From positions 1 to 10,065 of the forward strand of contig JAQVUQ010000066.1 of NCBI GenBank assembly GCA_028699365.1: a DNA stretch of 10,065 nt. Direction: 5' to 3'. This document shows, one piece after another, positions 8,121 to 10,065 of this stretch. The notes under the pieces were generated by a model. The model ran no database searches. It was given only the letters and a program-made list of their open reading frames with translations, and was not told the origin of the DNA. The position numbers were made by a program, and so were the translations under genes. The stretch is from UBA5359 sp028699365 [NCBI: bacterium] (GTDB lineage: Bacteria > UBP13 > UBA5359). The stretch's first letter is position 1. The number at the start of each line of letters is the position of its first letter.

Positions 8121-8125
8121 AGACA

Positions 8126-8153
8126 ACTTTGCATATATCTACTTTGTATATAA
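8126..8153. repeat. Tandem 13-bp near-repeats, candidate operator
   Basis: On the plus strand ACTTTGCATATAT (8126-8138) is followed by ACTTTGTATATAA (8141-8153), a 15-base period with two differences. They lie in the presumed 5' untranslated region of the regulator operon, about +24 to +51 from the predicted start, where repressor binding would block transcription. Related CTTTGT/ACAAAG units occur at 8193-8198, 8200-8205 and 8233-8238. Confidence 0.5.
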
Positions 8154-8154
8154 A

Positions 8155-8166
8155 TTATGCGCATAA
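8155..8166. promoter_or_regulatory. 12-bp perfect palindrome, candidate operator
   Basis: TTATGCGCATAA is a perfect inverted repeat with a central CG step. It lies about +11 to +22 from the predicted transcription start, a usual position for repressor operators. Central CG is common in LacI-family operators. The GntR/LacI-type protein encoded just downstream is the natural candidate binder; this is inferred. Confidence 0.5.
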
Positions 8167-8183
8167 AGCCTTGCTTGCATTTC

Positions 8184-8212
8184 ATTATATACACAAAGCA
8201 CAAAGCTGTCAA
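8184..8212 (-). promoter_or_regulatory. Consensus sigma-70 promoter of the operon
   Basis: On the minus strand, TTGACA (8207-8212) and TATAAT (8184-8189) are separated by exactly 17 bases, so both boxes match the consensus fully. The predicted start lies near 8176, giving a 5' untranslated region of about 75 bases to the ATG at 8102. The spacer itself contains a perfect tandem repeat, CACAAAG twice (8192-8205, plus strand). Such a strong promoter would normally need repression. Confidence 0.85.
8192..8205. repeat. Tandem CACAAAG repeat inside promoter spacer
   Basis: CACAAAG occurs twice in a row on the plus strand, within the 17-base spacer between the -35 and -10 boxes. It shares ACAAAG with units at 8142-8147 and 8233-8238 (reverse orientation). 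Binding here would occlude RNA polymerase. Confidence 0.5.
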
Positions 8213-8330
8213 TTCCTAAATTATACACCTTACTTTGTTGAGACTTAATGGGAATTCCGGACATTGGGTAGCAATTTCGATTTTTATGTCGCTTGCCGAT
8301 AGATTGATAAGGTTATGCATGGACGGCCCC

Positions 8331-9209
8331 TTAAATACGGCCGGTATCCGCCGGCTCCTGCACGGCCGGCAGTTGCAGTTTTCTATACATCGAAGGCGTC
8401 ATACCGGTAACTAACTTGAAATTGCGGTTAAAAACGGCAAAGTCCTCGAAGCCGACTCTTTGCGATATGCTATCCACCGTCAGACCGCTGTCTTCCTTAA
8501 GCAGTCGCTTGGCTTCCGCTACCCGGCGCTGTATTATGTAATGCTTGGGGTTCAATCCTGTATGCTGCTTGAAGAGACGTGACAGGTGTCCCGAAGTACA
8601 GCCGAAGTCTTGTGCTATAGCGTGAAGTGCCAGTGGTTGGTCTAAGCGCTGTTCAATATGTTCCATTAAACGACTGGCCATAGGATTGGTGTTGCCGGCA
8701 GGTACACGCTCTCCATGCAGCAATTCCCTTTTAACAAGCAACAGAAAATGCTGCAGCAGAACGGTTACGATATCGGACCAGCCATCATCCTTTGTCTTGA
8801 TCTCCCGGCAAATGGAATTCACTATAATTTCCATCAGAGTGGCTTCCTGTTCCGCCAGGGTGATTACATGACAAAAATCCCTGTCGTTAACAGAGCCGCC
8901 CGGCTTCCTGTTCTCCACCAGCGAAGCCGGAAAGAATAAAGAAGCTTTTTCCAGATAAGAGCCCGGCGCAGGTATACAGCGATGGACCTCATTGGGCCTG
9001 ATGATTACCAGGGTATTCTTCCGGTATTCGTACTGCCTGTCCACAATAAAGTAGGAGCCGCAACCTCTTTTGATCAGATGATATTCATACTCCTCGTGGT
9101 AGGCCAGTTGCTTCTCCGGATATCTCGACCGCGTCCAGACAGCTTTAACCGGTAGCTCCATCGGCCCCTCGAAAATTGCCTCGTGATGGGCCTTAACAGC
9201 AAAGGTCAT
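8331..9209 (-). CDS. AraC-family transcriptional regulator with cupin-like sensor domain
   Basis: This 292-residue protein starts at ATG with AGGTG nine bases upstream and ends in TAA. Residues 20-95 form a cupin-like N-terminal domain (EYEYHLIKRGCGSYF at 40-54, then LVIIRPNEVHRC at 67-78, where H76 fits the usual PNxxH turn) that normally binds a sugar. Residues 178-278 hold the double helix-turn-helix domain. The first helix pair spans about 193-215 (LALHAIAQDFGCTSGHLSRLFK) and the second about 244-266, followed by the family signature ending GMTPSMYRK. Members usually activate nearby carbohydrate genes. It lies 147 bases after the right-edge gene and 228 bases before the operon regulator, in the same direction, with a possible promoter of its own at 9286-9314. 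Whether it regulates the right-edge gene, the operon, or both cannot be told from the sequence. Confidence 0.9.
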   Translation of the reverse strand: MTFAVKAHHEAIFEGPMELPVKAVWTRSRYPEKQLAYHEEYEYHLIKRGCGSYFIVDRQYEYRKNTLVIIRPNEVHRCIPAPGSYLEKASLFFPASLVENRKPGGSVNDRDFCHVITLAEQEATLMEIIVNSICREIKTKDDGWSDIVTVLLQHFLLLVKRELLHGERVPAGNTNPMASRLMEHIEQRLDQPLALHAIAQDFGCTSGHLSRLFKQHTGLNPKHYIIQRRVAEAKRLLKEDSGLTVDSISQRVGFEDFAVFNRNFKLVTGMTPSMYRKLQLPAVQEPADTGRI

Positions 9210-9285
9210 CTTCTGCTACACCTGCCTGGTCTTCGCACAATAATTTCAACCCGACTTGCAACAATACAACACTGAACATGTTTTC

Positions 9286-9314
9286 ATTTTACACTCATAT
9301 TACATGATGAACAA
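9286..9314 (-). promoter_or_regulatory. Possible sigma-70 promoter of the AraC-family gene
   Basis: TTGTTC (9309-9314) and TAAAAT (9286-9291) are 17 bases apart on the minus strand, about 77 bases before the ATG. An overlapping alternative upstream, TTGCTG and TAATAT, is also 17 bases apart. Each has mismatches, so the exact site is uncertain. Confidence 0.4.
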
Positions 9315-9319
9315 GGTTT

Positions 9320-9353
9320 CAGCAAAGCGGACATCAAACCCGACAGTTTGCTG
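9320..9353. repeat. Inverted repeat downstream of the right-edge gene
   Basis: CAGCAAA (9320-9326) and TTTGCTG (9347-9353) form a perfect 7-bp inverted repeat around a 20-base loop. It begins four bases after the stop codon of the right-edge gene. No U-run follows in either direction, so it is not a standard terminator. It may be a 3' stability hairpin, or an operator for the AraC-family gene. Confidence 0.4.
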
Positions 9354-9356
9354 TTA

Positions 9357-10065
9357 TTAGAAGCGTTTCCTGTAATAGGGGCTCATTGCCCGCTGCAGTA
9401 ATTCACTATCCCTCCTGCAAGGGTTCCAGAGAATTTCCGCCAGCAGAGCTACGCTGAGTTGTATGGATTCCTCAAACATGCCGTCCTCCACCAGACCGGT
9501 CACCGTCATTCCGGCAGGAGAAGCTTCCAGCATCTCCCTGAAGAATCTGGAAGCCGCGGACAGATTCCTGACCCATAGTTCGTTTACCCTGTCCCAGCGC
9601 GGACGGCGCTCTTCCAAACGACGTCTGATAAACCCGGCATCCCTCTCCCCCATTATAAAGGATCCGTGATGCTCGAATTCCGCCAGCCAGCGCAGGCAGA
9701 TAAAACCCTTGGGAACCATGGCGAACTCCGTTTCCGGCCTGAAAGAAGCTATCTTCCTGGAATATTTCAGAGTAGCCTGTACCGTATCCAGATGCGACGG
9801 CTTATCCAGTCCCGGTTCGACTCCGTCGGCCACCGGATTATAGGAGTAAGGCATGACCCCGGCGTCCTCCCAGACAATAACAACTCGCTTGTCCAGCCCC
9901 GCCAGATCGACATAATTATCCAGAACAGACATGGCATGCAGGCCGAACTGGATATAAAGGTCAGGCTCTTGGCGGAAAAGCTCCGCGGAAATTTCATTGA
10001 CCAGATCACAGACCAGCGAGGCTACGGAACGTCCGTTCACAAACAGATCGTTGTGCTCCGTCAGG
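9357..10065 (-). CDS. Unidentified protein, possibly glycosidase-like, C-terminal part (5' end beyond right edge)
   Basis: The frame is open to the window edge, giving 235 residues and ending in TAA. A GTG at 10038-10040 is an in-frame codon but not a credible start: the frame continues upstream through LTEHNDLF with no ribosome site. The visible part is soluble, with no membrane segment. It is rich in aromatic residues and includes LYIQFGLHAMSVLDNY, a VVIVWEDAG motif then MPYSYNP, LRWLAEFEHHGSF, and AEILWNP close to the C-terminus. The WED strand and the terminal WNP segment remind me of barrel glycosidases such as the GH20/GH84 or DUF4838-type groups, and the neighbours fit that, but I do not recognise the family with certainty. 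It is followed by the AraC-family gene in the same direction. Confidence 0.6.
   Translation of the reverse strand, partial: LTEHNDLFVNGRSVASLVCDLVNEISAELFRQEPDLYIQFGLHAMSVLDNYVDLAGLDKRVVIVWEDAGVMPYSYNPVADGVEPGLDKPSHLDTVQATLKYSRKIASFRPETEFAMVPKGFICLRWLAEFEHHGSFIMGERDAGFIRRRLEERRPRWDRVNELWVRNLSAASRFFREMLEASPAGMTVTGLVEDGMFEESIQLSVALLAEILWNPCRRDSELLQRAMSPYYRKRF

Larger units (their letters stand above)
8127..8330. other. Gene-free regulatory region between araC-type and gntR/lacI-type genes
   Basis: The 204-base spacer is AT-rich near the regulator and contains the operon promoter, a 12-bp palindrome and CTTTGT/ACAAAG repeats. Its right half (8240-8330), downstream of the AraC gene, shows no hairpin followed by a U-run. 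A GGAATTCC palindrome at 8252-8259 has no evident role. Transcription from the AraC gene may therefore read into the operon. Confidence 0.6.

Noticed and set aside
8252-8259. GGAATTCC palindrome as an operator or terminator stem.
   Set aside because: It is a short 8-bp palindrome upstream of the promoter with no loop, U-run or repeat partner; expected by chance.
8216-8320. A 34-codon minus-strand frame (ATG at 8320, TAG at 8216) with AAGGGG six bases upstream, starting just after the AraC-family stop codon.
   Set aside because: The product has no recognisable motif, and its stop lies directly at the -35 box of the operon promoter. The ribosome-site match overlaps the preceding stop codon and could be chance. 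Conservation in relatives would be needed to call it.

Overview
All seven genes in this window lie on the minus strand, so transcription runs from high to low coordinates. The base composition is close to half GC. The window reads as a carbohydrate-utilisation locus from a free-living bacterium of the kind that carries many paralogous H-X9-DG pseudopilins next to glycosidases and sugar-responsive regulators. Such loci are typical of Armatimonadota, Lentisphaerota, Planctomycetota and related candidate phyla. The pseudopilin N-terminus has an ILFP-x-F-x-x-AR-x-KARQ pattern, which from memory looks more Armatimonadota-like than Lentisphaerota-like. This placement is an inference; there is no rRNA or other marker gene here.

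From right to left: (1) 9357-10065, the C-terminal part of an unidentified, possibly glycosidase-like protein cut by the window edge. (2) 8331-9209, an AraC-family regulator with a cupin-like sensor domain. (3) 8127-8330, a gene-free regulatory region with a textbook sigma-70 promoter (TTGACA, 17-bp spacer, TATAAT), a perfect 12-bp palindrome and several CTTTGT/ACAAAG repeats. (4) 6948-8102, a GntR-type winged-helix plus LacI-type sugar-binding regulator. (5) 5780-6919, a GHL10 (DUF187-like) TIM-barrel glycosidase without a signal peptide. (6) 4952-5776, a prepilin-like H-X9-DG pseudopilin broken by one in-frame TAG codon. (7) 1819-4881, a secreted 1020-residue protein joining HEAT repeats to a GH42-like hydrolase module. 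(8) 1-1772, a second GH42/GHL6-like hydrolase that runs off the left edge.

Genes 4 to 8 are tightly spaced (28, 3, 70 and 46 bases) and probably form one transcript from the promoter at 8184-8212. A plausible reading is that the GntR/LacI-type protein senses a sugar and controls its own operon. The secreted HEAT-fused enzyme would act on an external glycan, the two leaderless hydrolases on imported or surface-bound fragments, and the pseudopilin would serve envelope assembly or secretion. Substrates cannot be deduced from the sequence.

The most notable points are the amber codon at exactly the place where pseudopilins of this type usually have glutamine (MYAQDYDG), with the remaining 211 codons intact; the HEAT-repeat/glycosidase fusion; the repeat-rich promoter; and a shared CxCxxC signature in two hydrolases. 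No RNA genes, insertion sequences, CRISPR arrays or clear intrinsic terminators were seen.
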